Shown here: one piece after another, positions 17,405 to 26,890 of the stretch
Position numbering within the stretch: position 1 is the stretch's first letter
How the letters are laid out: each line of letters opens with the position of its first letter
DNA from: [Clostridium] aerotolerans DSM 5434
GTDB taxonomy: Bacteria; Bacillota; Clostridia; Lachnospirales; Lachnospiraceae
NCBI RefSeq assembly: GCF_000687555.1
Contig: NZ_JHWJ01000002.1
Span: 186,001 to 250,000, forward strand
Direction of reading: 5' to 3'
Length of the DNA: 64,000 bases
Program-made: the position numbers and the translations under genes
Notes under the pieces: generated by a model
What the model was told of the DNA's origin: nothing
The model's input: the letters and a program-made list of their open reading frames with translations, nothing else
Database searches by the model: none

Positions 17405-19078
17405 TTATTTTGTTATTTTAAAGGAACTCTTTAAGGATACAATCCGGTTAAATACTAAATGTTCTGGCGTGCTGTCCTTACAGTCCACACAGAAAAATCC
17501 GTTTCTAACAAACTGGAAGCTGTCATAAGCTCTTGCTTTTGTAAGCTCAGGTTCCACAAAACAGTTCTTTATAATGGTCAGAGAGTTGGGATTTAAGTTT
17601 AAGCTTCCGTCTTCATTTAATTTCCCTTTTTCTTCATCCACAATGTTTTCATACAGACGGCATTCTGCTACTACAGCCGTTTTTGCTGCCACCCAGTGAA
17701 TGGTGCCCTTTACCTTTCTTCCTTCAAAGCCGGAACCGCTTCTTGTCTCAGGATCATAGGTACAGTGTACGACGGTTACATTGCCGTCTGCATCTTTTTC
17801 ACAGCTTGTACAGGTTACAAAGTAAGCATTCATAAGGCGAACTTCATTGCCGGGGAAAAGGCGGAAATACTTTTTCACAGGCTCTTCCATAAAGTCTTCC
17901 CGTTCAATATAAAGCTCTTTGCAAAATGGTATCTTTCTCTCTCCAAGTTCCGGATTTTCCAGATTATTGGGAGCATCAAGATACTCTACGGTATCTTCCG
18001 GATAATTATCGATGACAAGCTTAATGGGATCTAAAATAGCCATCACTCTTGGTTTTTTCAGCTTTAAATCTTCCCGGATACAATATTCAAGCATGGCATA
18101 GTCAACAGAACTGTTGGCTTTTGAAACACCTACTAAATCCACGAACATACGAAGTGCTTCCGGTGTATAACCTCTTCTTCTTAAAGCGGCAATGGAAACA
18201 AGACGGGGATCATCCCATCCGTCTACGATGTTGTCCTCAACCAGCTTCTTAATATATCTCTTACCAGTTACTACATTGGTAAGATAAAGCTTTGCAAACT
18301 CGATCTGACGAGGAGGATTTGGATATTCGCATTCTTTTACCACCCAGTCATAAAGAGGTCTGTGGTCTTCAAATTCCAGAGTACAGATTGAATGAGTGAT
18401 GTTTTCTATGGCGTCCTCAATGGGGTGTGCAAAATCATACATGGGATAAATGCACCAGGCATCTCCGGTATTATGATGGGTCATGCGGGCCACACGGTAA
18501 ATAACCGGATCACGCATGTTGATGTTTGGAGAAGACATATCAATCTTCGCACGGAGCACCTTTTCTCCGTCCTTATATGTTCCATCCTTCATCTCTTCAA
18601 ACAGCTTTAAGTTTTCTTCCACGCTTCGGTTTCTGTATGGACTTTCTTTTCCCGGAGTTTTGAAATCACCACGGTATTCTCTGATTTCCTCCGCAGTTAA
18701 ATCACAGACAAATGCTTTTCCTTTTTTAATTAAAAGAACAGCACAGTCATACATTTCCTGAAAGTAATTGGAAGCAAAGAAAAGACGGTCCCCAAAGTCA
18801 GCTCCCAGCCACTTTACGTCTTCCATAATGGATTCCACAAATTCTGTCTTCTCTTTTGTCGGGTTTGTATCATCAAAACGGAGGTTGAATTTTCCACCAT
18901 ACTTCTGAGCCAGGCCGTAGTTAAGCAATATGGACTTTGCATGTCCAATGTGCAGATAACCGTTTGGTTCCGGAGGAAATCTCGTTTGCACGTGATTATA
19001 AACTCCTTCGGAAAGATCCTTGTCTATCTCCTGTTCAATAAAGTTTTTAGAAACAATTTCTTCTTTGTTATCTTCCAT
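17405..19078 (-). CDS. glnS: Glutaminyl-tRNA synthetase
   Basis: A 557-aa class Ic aminoacyl-tRNA synthetase charging tRNA-Gln. The HIGH signature is [14 protein letters not shown] (about residue 40), and the GlnRS stretches NLRFDDTNP and DGWDDPRL are present, as are the C-terminal anticodon-binding beta barrels. The KMSKS-equivalent loop reads VVTGKRY where E. coli has VMSKRK, so only the KR pair is kept. GGAGGAAGAGAG precedes the ATG; the upstream 95 bp show no T-box. Monocistronic by position. Confidence 0.95.
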   Translation of the reverse strand: MEDNKEEIVSKNFIEQEIDKDLSEGVYNHVQTRFPPEPNGYLHIGHAKSILLNYGLAQKYGGKFNLRFDDTNPTKEKTEFVESIMEDVKWLGADFGDRLFFASNYFQEMYDCAVLLIKKGKAFVCDLTAEEIREYRGDFKTPGKESPYRNRSVEENLKLFEEMKDGTYKDGEKVLRAKIDMSSPNINMRDPVIYRVARMTHHNTGDAWCIYPMYDFAHPIEDAIENITHSICTLEFEDHRPLYDWVVKECEYPNPPRQIEFAKLYLTNVVTGKRYIKKLVEDNIVDGWDDPRLVSIAALRRRGYTPEALRMFVDLVGVSKANSSVDYAMLEYCIREDLKLKKPRVMAILDPIKLVIDNYPEDTVEYLDAPNNLENPELGERKIPFCKELYIEREDFMEEPVKKYFRLFPGNEVRLMNAYFVTCTSCEKDADGNVTVVHCTYDPETRSGSGFEGRKVKGTIHWVAAKTAVVAECRLYENIVDEEKGKLNEDGSLNLNPNSLTIIKNCFVEPELTKARAYDSFQFVRNGFFCVDCKDSTPEHLVFNRIVSLKSSFKITK

Positions 19079-19174
19079 CTCTCTTCCTCCATGTCAGTAT
19101 TTCCAATAATACATTATCATACCATACTTCATCCATTTAGAAAAGGGGGAAAAGAACAGGGATTTGCTCATTTT

Positions 19175-19450
19175 TCACTTTCTTCTGGCGGATTCCCATA
19201 TTTCTATTTTCGCTTCATACTGCTGGTTGATCCAATCCAAAGCCTGTTCCCGTCCTTCTTCCGAAAATGGAAAGACTTCTTTTGTTTTTTGTTCGTCAGG
19301 AGTTGCCTCATAACAGTAAGGCTCCGGATATACCGTCGCTTCCAGACCCTCTTCTTCTTTTTTGATCCGATAACGCATTCCCATCATGCTTCCGGTGTAC
19401 GCTTCTTTTTTAAAGAACTGTATTGGCACAAATGTCTCTTTTTTTAGCAT
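19175..19450 (-). CDS. Conserved small protein in a PadR/glycosyltransferase operon
   Basis: A 91-aa soluble protein of unknown function. It carries FFKKEAYTGSMMGMRYRI near the N-terminus, PEPYCYEATP in the middle and FPFSEEGREQALDWINQQYE near the end; the layout resembles small conserved Clostridial proteins but I cannot name a domain. It is the third gene after a glycosyltransferase and a PadR repressor, 9 bp after padR, so it is under the same promoter at 21231-21259. It could assist the transferase or act on the same compound; nothing in the sequence decides this. Confidence 0.7.
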   Translation of the reverse strand: MLKKETFVPIQFFKKEAYTGSMMGMRYRIKKEEEGLEATVYPEPYCYEATPDEQKTKEVFPFSEEGREQALDWINQQYEAKIEIWESARRK

Positions 19451-19459
19451 AGCTTCTCC

Positions 19460-20008
19460 TTATTTCAGTAAATCAATTTCGTTTAGCATCTCATCGCACC
19501 ATGCGATTACAGACTCTGCAGAAATGATTCCATATCTTAGTGGGGCATGGATAAAAAATCCCTGCTGTGTTTCCAGTGCCCCTTCCTTTTGTTTCATATA
19601 TTCTTCCATTTTACCATATCCATCGAGTTTTTTCACGTGATCTTCTTTGTATTCTAAAATCATGCTCCTGATCTCATCTTTTTGAAGATCCTTAAAGAAG
19701 GAAAGCTTTAATAGAAACTCCGATCTGGCAGGCTGGTAATGGACCGGTTCTTTCAGCCAGCTTAAGAATTCCTCCCTTCCTTTCCCTGTTATGGCATACT
19801 TCTTTTTCCTGTCATTCGTCTCCTCCTCCACCCGCTCAATGAGACCTTCATCCTGCAGCACTTTGAGCACCGGATAGATATGGCCGTAATTTTCATTCCA
19901 GAAATGGGCGATGATCCGGTCGCAGTATTTCTTAATATCATAGCCGGTACAGGGGGAATTATTTAAAACTCCTAAAATAGCGTAACGTGTTTTATTCTTC
20001 ACCGACAT
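19460..20008 (-). CDS. PadR-family transcriptional repressor
   Basis: A 182-aa PadR regulator: winged HTH at residues 5-85 (RYAILGVLNNSPCTGYDIKKY, then HIYPVLKVLQDEGLIER) and a C-terminal helical dimerisation domain, so subfamily s1-like. ATG 20008 has AAGGAG 7 bp upstream and overlaps the end of the glycosyltransferase gene by 17 bp, giving coupled translation. PadR proteins repress detoxification or efflux genes until a phenolic or other toxic ligand binds. Its likely sites are the two ATATCA/TGATAT dyads over the operon promoter at 21211-21253, making it autoregulated. Confidence 0.88.
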   Translation of the reverse strand: MSVKNKTRYAILGVLNNSPCTGYDIKKYCDRIIAHFWNENYGHIYPVLKVLQDEGLIERVEEETNDRKKKYAITGKGREEFLSWLKEPVHYQPARSEFLLKLSFFKDLQKDEIRSMILEYKEDHVKKLDGYGKMEEYMKQKEGALETQQGFFIHAPLRYGIISAESVIAWCDEMLNEIDLLK

Positions 20009-21197
20009 CTTTTTTCTCCTTCCAGGCTGCAAGCAGCTTATGAATCTCATCTGCTGCCTCTTTCATGCCTGCTGTTTTCTCAAACTCAAGACGCAGCTTC
20101 TGACAGGCTTTCTCATAATCTGGCTCATTCATGACCTCCCAGGCCTTTTCTTTTATAATAGAAGAAGTCGACTCCTTCCATGTCATCCTGATTCCGCAGC
20201 CCATAGATTCCACCTGCTTTGCCACCAGGAACTGGTCATTGACCATGGGGAACAGGAGCATAGGTACACCGCTTAGAATGGCCTCTTTGACGCTGTTTAA
20301 GCCACTGTGGGTAAGAAATAAGCTGGCATGCTTTAAGACCTCCAGCTGAGGCACATACGGCCTTACGATGAAATTGGCTGGGATATGAGTAAAATCAGAT
20401 ATCTGACACTTCTTTCCCACAGAAAGAACCACTACACCATCAAAGTCTATAAAGGCTTCCATGCACATTTCATAAAATTCTGATATCTGATTGTTTATGG
20501 TCCCAAGGGAAATGTAAATAACCTTCTTATCCTGAAGCTGTTCTATCGGGAAATCTCCCATGTCCTCTTCCCGGAGCATTGGGCTTACAAACCGGTAGGA
20601 ATCGTCAAGAAACTGACTGCCTGGGTTAAATGCCTTTGAAGTATAAACAATATTTAAGTCCCCCTGATTCTGAAAAAAAGAGAGAGGATCAGGAACCGGC
20701 AAGTGATAGGAAGAGCAAAACCCATTAAGTCTTTGGTAAAACTCATCAAGCTGGGGATGGGTCCCCCGCTCTAACATGTTGTCAGGAATGGGAAGGCTGC
20801 TTAATGCAAAGGAGGAAACGGAACCAATCACAGGCACGCCAAGAATACCTCTTAAAAACTGTCCGGCTCCCAGAACGCTGTCACAAATCAGACAGTCAAA
20901 GGTCCTCTCCTTCCATACCTCTAAAATTACCGGGATCAGTATCTCATCAAGACGGATCATATATTCCAGTATGGTGAAAAACGGGTGGTTTCCCATAGGA
21001 CGATATCCCTTATAAAATTCATCCAGTTCTTTCCCTCCATCTATGCAAATAGCCCCAGCCTCCGAAAGTGCATTACAAAAAGAATCAGCTCCAAAATACC
21101 ATACCTTATCTCCTCGGTTCACAAGCTCTTCTACCAGAGGAAGGGTGGGATTTACATGACCGTGAAGATTGCCATTGACAAACAGTATATTAGACAT
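19992..21197 (-). CDS. GT1-family (macrolide-type) glycosyltransferase
   Basis: A 401-aa GT-B fold UDP-sugar transferase of the YjiC/MGT type. The N-terminus has the acceptor-domain signature NLHGHVNPTLPLVEEL; the C-terminal donor site has the run RPYVPQLEVLKHASLFLTHSG and GVPMLLFPMVNDQF, typical of the NDP-sugar motif. Such enzymes glycosylate and so inactivate macrolides, flavonoids or other small hydrophobic compounds. It heads an operon with a PadR repressor and a 91-aa protein, which suggests inducible detoxification of an outside compound. AGGAG lies 6 bp before the ATG. Confidence 0.88.
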   Translation of the reverse strand: MSNILFVNGNLHGHVNPTLPLVEELVNRGDKVWYFGADSFCNALSEAGAICIDGGKELDEFYKGYRPMGNHPFFTILEYMIRLDEILIPVILEVWKERTFDCLICDSVLGAGQFLRGILGVPVIGSVSSFALSSLPIPDNMLERGTHPQLDEFYQRLNGFCSSYHLPVPDPLSFFQNQGDLNIVYTSKAFNPGSQFLDDSYRFVSPMLREEDMGDFPIEQLQDKKVIYISLGTINNQISEFYEMCMEAFIDFDGVVVLSVGKKCQISDFTHIPANFIVRPYVPQLEVLKHASLFLTHSGLNSVKEAILSGVPMLLFPMVNDQFLVAKQVESMGCGIRMTWKESTSSIIKEKAWEVMNEPDYEKACQKLRLEFEKTAGMKEAADEIHKLLAAWKEKKDVGEE

Positions 21198-21210
21198 ACG
21201 CTTCTCCTAC

Positions 21211-21259
21211 TATATCAGATTGATATACCCATACTATATCAGGCTGATATAGTTGTCAA
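21211..21259 (-). promoter_or_regulatory. Promoter with two tandem PadR-type operator dyads
   Basis: On the minus strand TTGACA (21254-21259), 17 bp and TAGTAT (21231-21236). Two dyads of the form TATATCA-N3-TGATATA lie at 21211-21227 and, extended to a perfect 10-1-10 repeat, at 21233-21253; their centres are 24 bp apart. The distal dyad fills the spacer and touches the -10; the proximal one covers the start of the transcript. The layout fits repression by the PadR encoded in this operon. Confidence 0.82.
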
Positions 21260-21319
21260 GTAAAATTCATAAGGGAGGAGACGAAAGGCAGACAGGAAGC
21301 TGCTGCCTGTATTACAACG

Positions 21320-21357
21320 AAAAGAGGCAGCCTCCCTTCAATATTTGGAGACTGCCA
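21320..21357 (-). terminator. Terminator of the first L,D-transpeptidase gene
   Basis: On the minus strand GGCAGTCTCC and GGAGGCTGCC (one G-T pair) enclose an 11-nt loop, followed by CTCTTTTC, 28 bp after the stop. Confidence 0.75.
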
Positions 21358-21384
21358 TCTGATTTTATTGTATGATTCATTTCC

Positions 21385-23115
21385 TTACATCCCAGGTCCG
21401 GATTTATTCTTTCCCGAACTTTTTGATGAACCAGGCCCTGCCTCCTGGTCAAAGGAGGGGTGGGCGGAAACTGTGGTGGGGGTGGTTGCCGCCGGAGCCG
21501 TGGTGGGAGCTGCTGTCGTAGGTGCTGCGGTGGTTGGTTGTGTGGCTGGCTGAGTAGCTGCCTGTGTGGTTGAGTGAGTAGCAGCCGGTGTGGTTGGCTG
21601 GGTACCTGCCTGAGTCGTTGGCTGCTGGGCACCTTTTGTCTCATCCTTTTTTCCGGTTCCATTGGAAGTGGTCAGAGACTCGGTTCCTGGCAGATGATAA
21701 CAAAGGACCGGAATTCCTGCACTTATGTTCTCAAAAATGGTCTTTGCAACGGCTGGAGGCAGGTTGATACAGCCATGAGAGCCGCTGGTCTTATAGATAG
21801 AACCTCCAAAGGTGCTCCGCCATTTGGCATCGTGAAGACCGATATTGCCGTTAAATGGCATCCAGTAATCCACAGGAGTCCTGTAATTTTCTCCCTTAAG
21901 TGTGGCATTTCGTTCTTTATAAGTAAGGGAGTAAGCTCCTGCTGGAGTGGACCAGCCCTTTGATTCATTGCCTGATACGAAATCAGATTCCACAACCAGC
22001 TTGCCGTCTTTATAATAGTAGATATGCTGAGCCGTCAAGTTGATCTCCACATATGTATTTCCATAATCCTTAGCGCCTCTGCTGGCGCCCCTCTGCTTAT
22101 ACACTGGCTCTCTTACCTGACTGTTACCGGAACGAATCAGTTCCGCCAACTCGTCTGCCTCGGCACTCTGATTAATTCTCCAGCCATAGCTTCCTCCGGT
22201 GATTTTCACATTCTGTCCGGTGGAGGTGGTGAAATTCTTGGCTTTGTAGGCCGTATCATAGGTACTTGCCAGCTCTTTTACATAATCACTGACGGATTTA
22301 CTGTCTAAATAAACCTTGCCGCTGTCATCGGTTTTGACCCATTTGGAGATGGTATCTCCGCTTAGTACTTTTTTCTCATCGCCGAAGTTATATGTAATGG
22401 TTGTGTTGACATACTTATTCATGGCCTGAACCTTGCTTACAAGCCCTGGATCATTGGTCGGCACCTTAGGAGAGATATAAGCTCCCGCCTCGTCTAAATT
22501 AAGCTCCGGCTTTAAATCCATAACTGCATTTGATATCTCTGACTTCAACTTTTCCGGGTTTAATTCTTTGCCATCCCTGGCCGGTTTAATCTGGTAACCC
22601 TGACCGGAAACGTAATCAGAAATTGATGCATTCTGGGCCTTATCCTCTTCTTCTACCTTTAAGCAGGATAATCCGCTTACTACAGTGTCAAATTTATTCT
22701 CGTCATACTGAATCATAGTTCCGATTTCAAATGACTGGGGCTTCCTTAAGTGCTTTGCCCAGGAAAGGGGCTTTTGCTCCCCCAGCAAGGATTCCAGCTT
22801 TCCGTCGAATACGGCTTCCAGACCGATATCCATGCCCTTAATCTCTTCCGTGGTTCCTCCGCGTTCCTGTAAGGTAAGCTTATAATCATCAATGGTCAAG
22901 GCAATCATCTTTTTGACTTCCATCACTGATTTTTTTGAAACGTCCATTCCATTGATAACGGTTTTAGGGAAAAACACCTTCTGATATGACCTGCCAACCT
23001 GTATGTAAGCAAAAGCAGCAATCAGCGCTGCTGCCATAATTCCGCCTCCGACTAATGCCAGCCCCGATACTCCAAAGGACTTCTTCTTCCTGCTGCGCTG
23101 TTCATGTTTTTCCAT
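21385..23115 (-). CDS. Membrane-anchored L,D-transpeptidase (YkuD) with Thr/Pro-rich tail
   Basis: A 576-aa cell-wall enzyme forming 3-3 peptide cross-links. A transmembrane anchor at about 17-40 is followed by a repeat-like PG_binding_4 region, and the YkuD catalytic domain at about 345-475 with active-site SHGCINLPP. After residue 480 comes a low-complexity tail of Thr, Pro and Ala (for example AAPTTAAPTTAPAATTPTT), as in wall-spanning linkers, ending in a Ser/Lys/Gly-rich end. A second, tailless paralogue lies at 28351. The long open frames opposite the tail are shadows of its repeats. Confidence 0.9.
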   Translation of the reverse strand: MEKHEQRSRKKKSFGVSGLALVGGGIMAAALIAAFAYIQVGRSYQKVFFPKTVINGMDVSKKSVMEVKKMIALTIDDYKLTLQERGGTTEEIKGMDIGLEAVFDGKLESLLGEQKPLSWAKHLRKPQSFEIGTMIQYDENKFDTVVSGLSCLKVEEEDKAQNASISDYVSGQGYQIKPARDGKELNPEKLKSEISNAVMDLKPELNLDEAGAYISPKVPTNDPGLVSKVQAMNKYVNTTITYNFGDEKKVLSGDTISKWVKTDDSGKVYLDSKSVSDYVKELASTYDTAYKAKNFTTSTGQNVKITGGSYGWRINQSAEADELAELIRSGNSQVREPVYKQRGASRGAKDYGNTYVEINLTAQHIYYYKDGKLVVESDFVSGNESKGWSTPAGAYSLTYKERNATLKGENYRTPVDYWMPFNGNIGLHDAKWRSTFGGSIYKTSGSHGCINLPPAVAKTIFENISAGIPVLCYHLPGTESLTTSNGTGKKDETKGAQQPTTQAGTQPTTPAATHSTTQAATQPATQPTTAAPTTAAPTTAPAATTPTTVSAHPSFDQEAGPGSSKSSGKNKSGPGM

Positions 23116-23155
23116 TTATTTCCTACCTCTTTACTATCCTTTTCGTTCAGAATCA

Positions 23156-23185
23156 ATTATAACGGATAAACGCGAAATATGTCTA
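23156..23185 (-). promoter_or_regulatory. Promoter of the first L,D-transpeptidase gene
   Basis: On the minus strand TAGACA (23180-23185), an 18-bp spacer and TATAAT (23156-23161), about 40 bp before the start codon. Confidence 0.6.
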
Positions 23186-23305
23186 AATATTTATGGTATA
23201 TTTCTTGACGTTTTTATTACGATTTCCATGAAGGAGTTATTAAGATTTTTCACAGAGAGGAATTGCCCTTCATAAAATGAAACTAAGAATGTTCCAAAGG
23301 AAATC

Positions 23306-23803
23306 ATGTTCATGACCCGTTATACTCCTGTTTATGGGACCATCAGTTCCATTACTCCATTAAAAACCTCGGCTCTGGACCGCAGCTGTTCCATTCTGAT
23401 CTCTGTTATGAGCCAAAGCCTGGGCCAGGTGAATTTTGTCGTCAATCCCAATACTTATGTCTTAGGCCAGCATACATTTGAAGAAGGGGATCCCATCATT
23501 GCTATTTATGATACCAGCGCTCCTGTTCCCTTAATCTATCCGCCTCAGTTTACCGCAGTCATCCTTGCGAAGAATGATGACGGTTTCCAGGCCATGTTTG
23601 ATTTTTTCAATGAGGATCTTTTAAATACCGATGAGACCTTAAAGCTTAATATCTCCGATACTACCAAAGTGCTCTTGCCCAATGGGCAGACATTTTTCTA
23701 CAATCCGGGAAACCACTACCTTTTAGTTCTTTACTTATTTACCACCCGAAGTGTCCCTGCCATAACAACACCACAGTCTGTCATTGTTTTTTGCTCGGAA
23801 TAA
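23306..23803 (+). CDS. Conserved Clostridial protein of unknown function
   Basis: A 165-aa protein without signal peptide or clear membrane segment. The middle reads VNFVVNPNTYVLGQHTFEEG, DPIIAIYDTSAPVPLIYPPQ and FTAVILA, a beta-rich pattern that recalls small OB-like proteins seen in Clostridia, where the phrase about a 'PVPLIYPPQ' loop is kept; I cannot give a function. AAAGGAAATC precedes the ATG. A weak promoter (TTCACA-N18-TAAAAT) lies just upstream. Single gene, ending in a shared terminator with niaR. Confidence 0.65.
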   Translation: MFMTRYTPVYGTISSITPLKTSALDRSCSILISVMSQSLGQVNFVVNPNTYVLGQHTFEEGDPIIAIYDTSAPVPLIYPPQFTAVILAKNDDGFQAMFDFFNEDLLNTDETLKLNISDTTKVLLPNGQTFFYNPGNHYLLVLYLFTTRSVPAITTPQSVIVFCSE

Positions 23804-23810
23804 ACATATG

Positions 23811-23858
23811 AAAAATACCTGGCTCTCATTCATATATCTTTAAGAGCCAGGTATTTTT
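23811..23858. terminator. Bidirectional terminator between convergent genes
   Basis: A perfect 16-bp stem, AAAAATACCTGGCTCT (23811-23826) with AGAGCCAGGTATTTTT (23843-23858), and T-runs at both ends. It serves the plus-strand gene ending at 23803 and the niaR operon ending at 23865. Confidence 0.92.
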
Positions 23859-23864
23859 ATGGAA

Positions 23865-24389
23865 TTATTCTTCCACCAGAAAGCCTTTATTCTTTAATTC
23901 CTGTTGGATTCTGTCTAAATTCTTTATGGAATCCGCTGCTACCGTGTGGTAATGGCAGCCATTGGTAAGCGCCTTTAAAGGCTGGTCCTTCGATGTCTCC
24001 AGGGCTTCTACAAATTCCTCTGCGTCCAACCGGTTATTGATGATTAAATCCACATGGATCTCCCCATAGACCTCATGCTCTATGGATACGTCAAGAAGTC
24101 TGCCGCCATAATCCACAATGGTCTGAAGCTCACTTAAGGTATCTTCTGTCCTGTGTGCAGAGCGAAAGACTCTTACAAAGCTTTCCTCCTCTTTTCCTGG
24201 CTGATGGCGAAGCACATATCCTTTGTTGGTGGAAAGAATCTCCGTCTGCTCTGCCCGCATCAGGGCCACGTCCTGTACAATGACCTGCCGGCTCACTCCC
24301 ACCCGTTTTGCAAGCTCTGTGCCGGAAACAGGCATTTCCTCCTGGTTTAAGATTTGTATTATTTTTTGTCTGCGTTCCACTCCATCCAA
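23865..24389 (-). CDS. niaR: NiaR-type niacin-responsive repressor
   Basis: A 174-aa protein with an N-terminal HTH_11 domain (SGTELAKRVGVSRQVIVQDV) and a C-terminal 3H domain; the histidines that name it are seen in IEHEVYGEIHVDL and GCHYHTVAA. NiaR (YrxA) represses NAD synthesis and niacin uptake genes when nicotinate is present. It starts at a TTG; GGGAG within the last codons of the ABC ATPase gene gives the ribosome site. It is the last gene of an operon with a nucleoside phosphorylase and an ECF transporter, which ties that transporter to NAD precursors. Confidence 0.88.
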   Translation of the reverse strand: MDGVERRQKIIQILNQEEMPVSGTELAKRVGVSRQVIVQDVALMRAEQTEILSTNKGYVLRHQPGKEEESFVRVFRSAHRTEDTLSELQTIVDYGGRLLDVSIEHEVYGEIHVDLIINNRLDAEEFVEALETSKDQPLKALTNGCHYHTVAADSIKNLDRIQQELKNKGFLVEE

Positions 24390-24395
24390 TTTTTG

Positions 24396-26108
24396 TTACT
24401 CCCTGCCTTTATCTTTAATATCGTCTGTTGTTAAAAATATTCCCTGGTATCCCAATGCCTCACACAGCCTTGTCATATGAGGCTGTTCAAGCCTTGCCGT
24501 ACTTAAGCTGTCCTTTTCATAAAAAACAGCTTCTTTCGGCCCGTCTGCCAGCACCTTTCCATGAGCCATGACAATGACCCGGTCAAAGTATTCTGCTACA
24601 AAGTCCATATCATGAAGAATCGCCAGGACAAATACTCCCTTGTCACTGAGCTTTTTTATGATTGATCCCAGAAGCTTACGCCCTTTTATGTCCTGAGCAA
24701 TGGTAGGCTCATCTAAAATCAGCACCTTGGGCTCCATGGCAATAACAGAAGCAATGGCTACCATCTTACGTTCTGAAAGGTCGAGATCATAAGGATTTTC
24801 CTGCTCCCATTTCGTCATACCAACCAGGGAAATGGCTTCTCTGGCCTTTTTTTCTGCTTCTTCCCGGCTCATGCCAATATGAAGAGGTCCTACCATTACC
24901 TCATCAATTACCTTGTTTTTAAAAATCTGATCGTCAGGATTCTGAAACACGTAGCCCACCACACCCGCCAGCTTTGCAACCGTTTTGCTGGAAATATCTT
25001 CTCCGTTTAAAAGGATTTGTCCGTCCCCCGGCTTTAGCAATCCTTTCATAAGCTTCACTAAGGTGGTTTTACCCGCACCATTCTGGCCAATGATGGCTGT
25101 GGGCTGTTTTATTAATTTGAGAGACAGGCTCTGGATCACCAGCTTTCGTGAGGTATAGCCAAAATCCAGCTCCTGAATTTCAAAAAGTTCTTCTTGTTCC
25201 TTTGAGACCTCTTCTTCCCATAAAGCCCCTTGTTTTTCTATCTCCCTGCCGGAAAGGGTTTCTGGAAAGCTGTCCCTTTTCTCCACTGTTTGTGATAAAG
25301 TCACCGGATACTCTTTTTGATCCCCTGCTTCCCTGTAAATTTGAAGCTTCTTACACACCCTTGTATAGACCGGCGGTTCTACTCCATACTGGTCTAAATC
25401 CTCTCTGGAGAAAATCCGTTCCGGTGTATCATAGGCAATCTGTCTTCCCTGGTGCATAAGAAGGATCTTATCGCAGTATTCTGCCAGCTTTTCCATCTTG
25501 TGTTCTACCATCAGTATGGTGATGCCGGATTGTTTTAAGGCCTCTACCACCTGAAAGACTTCTTCGCTTCCCTGAGGGTCAAGCTGAGAGGTTGGTTCGT
25601 CAAGAACAATGACTTCCGGCTCCATGGCCAGGATGCTTGCAATTGCCACTCTCTGGTTCTGACCTCCCGATAAGTCAAATGGGTTCCTGTTTTTATAGTC
25701 TAAAATGTCCAGACGGGAAAGATTATCCTCCACCCGTCTTATGATTTCCTCTCTGGGAATCCCAAGATTTTGAAGACCAAAGGCAACCTCCTCAAACACC
25801 GTTTCCTTGGCTCCTGATAACTGGTTAAATGGGTTTTGAAACACCAGTCCCACATGACGGCAAAGCTTCGCTACCGGTGTTTTAGCCGCCTCCATACCAT
25901 GAATCATGAGCGTTCCGCCGTAGGCTCCCCGGAACATGGAGGGCACCAGTCCCACAAAGGCCTGACATAGAGTGCTCTTCCCCGCCTTATTTTCCCCGAT
26001 GATTCCAATAAACTGACCCTTCTCCACAGTAAAATCAATTCCATCAAGAGCCAGCTTGTCCGTATGAGGATAGCGGTATTTTAACTGCTTCACTTCAATC
26101 AGAGCCAT
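24396..26108 (-). CDS. ECF transporter ATPase, two fused ABC domains
   Basis: A 570-aa double ATPase equal to EcfA plus EcfA'. Domain one (1-235) has Walker A GENKAGKSTLC, signature LSGGQNQRVAIA and Walker B VIVLDEPTSQLD. Domain two (about 310-550) has GQNGAGKTTLVK and LILDEPT, but its signature reads DLSERKMVAIA instead of LSGG. A charged linker joins them. The start at 26108 has GGAGG 8 bp upstream and overlaps ecfT by 10 bp. It powers the S component encoded two genes upstream. Confidence 0.92.
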   Translation of the reverse strand: MALIEVKQLKYRYPHTDKLALDGIDFTVEKGQFIGIIGENKAGKSTLCQAFVGLVPSMFRGAYGGTLMIHGMEAAKTPVAKLCRHVGLVFQNPFNQLSGAKETVFEEVAFGLQNLGIPREEIIRRVEDNLSRLDILDYKNRNPFDLSGGQNQRVAIASILAMEPEVIVLDEPTSQLDPQGSEEVFQVVEALKQSGITILMVEHKMEKLAEYCDKILLMHQGRQIAYDTPERIFSREDLDQYGVEPPVYTRVCKKLQIYREAGDQKEYPVTLSQTVEKRDSFPETLSGREIEKQGALWEEEVSKEQEELFEIQELDFGYTSRKLVIQSLSLKLIKQPTAIIGQNGAGKTTLVKLMKGLLKPGDGQILLNGEDISSKTVAKLAGVVGYVFQNPDDQIFKNKVIDEVMVGPLHIGMSREEAEKKAREAISLVGMTKWEQENPYDLDLSERKMVAIASVIAMEPKVLILDEPTIAQDIKGRKLLGSIIKKLSDKGVFVLAILHDMDFVAEYFDRVIVMAHGKVLADGPKEAVFYEKDSLSTARLEQPHMTRLCEALGYQGIFLTTDDIKDKGRE

Positions 26109-26872
26109 ACACGTATCCTCCATATGAGGGAAGCAAAGAGAAGAGCAGCCATGAAGGCGATAAATCTCTTATCTGCTCCCCGTAATTTACGATCCTGTAA
26201 AAAGGTCTTTTTCTCCTTGGAATCAAAGCCACGGACTTCTAAGGCTATGGCCCTTTCCCTGGTATTGATTAAAGAACTGTTTACCACAGGAGAAATCAGA
26301 GGAAGAAATGCCCTGGCTCTTACCAGTATATTGCCCTCTGTCTCCATGCCCCTGCTTCTCTGGGCATCCAAAATGGTATTCATGGTTCCCATCATCTGAG
26401 GGATGATCTGAAACACCGAACAGATCATATATCCGAACCTGGGAGAAAATCCAGCCTGTTCTAAATCATCCACAAGAACTGCCGGCCTGGTGGTCAGCAC
26501 AAGGACCGCAAAGGCAAGGAGCATATTTAAGATATTAAGTCCTATTTTTAGTGCATATAAAAGTCCTTCCCTGTAAAAAATGAGAGGTCCCAGGGTAAAT
26601 AGAATCTGTTCATTTTTCTGGTTAAAGAGACCGTGAATCAGAAATACCGTAAGAATAATGGTAAATGAAAACGCGATGAGAGGCAAGATTCTTTTTCCGA
26701 TTTTTCCTGCTGCAATCAGACAAAAGCTTAATAAAAGGCTAAGGACATATAAATGGAAACCGCCTCCGATGAGAGGAATGGCAATGGCTGCTGCAATGTA
26801 AAATAACTTGGAAAAGGAATGGAGCCTGGTTAAAAAGGTATCCTGATCCACATAAAGACTAATGCTTTTCAT
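26099..26872 (-). CDS. ECF transporter transmembrane component EcfT
   Basis: A 257-aa membrane protein with four to five hydrophobic helices in the N-terminal two thirds, and the coupling-helix motif AQRSRGME near residue 165, the A-R-G signature by which EcfT grips the ATPases. A second motif, ALEVRGFDSKEKKT, lies near 210. It overlaps the ATPase gene and follows the S component by 18 bp, so the module is dedicated to this operon rather than shared. Confidence 0.92.
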   Translation of the reverse strand: MKSISLYVDQDTFLTRLHSFSKLFYIAAAIAIPLIGGGFHLYVLSLLLSFCLIAAGKIGKRILPLIAFSFTIILTVFLIHGLFNQKNEQILFTLGPLIFYREGLLYALKIGLNILNMLLAFAVLVLTTRPAVLVDDLEQAGFSPRFGYMICSVFQIIPQMMGTMNTILDAQRSRGMETEGNILVRARAFLPLISPVVNSSLINTRERAIALEVRGFDSKEKKTFLQDRKLRGADKRFIAFMAALLFASLIWRIRVWL

Positions 26873-26890
26873 AATTAACCGCCTTTTTCA

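Noticed and set aside
21368-21995. Open frames on the plus strand (Gly/Ala/Val-rich) and an alternative minus frame over the transpeptidase tail
   Set aside because: They mirror the Thr/Pro/Ala-rich repeats of the real gene; no ribosome sites and extreme composition.
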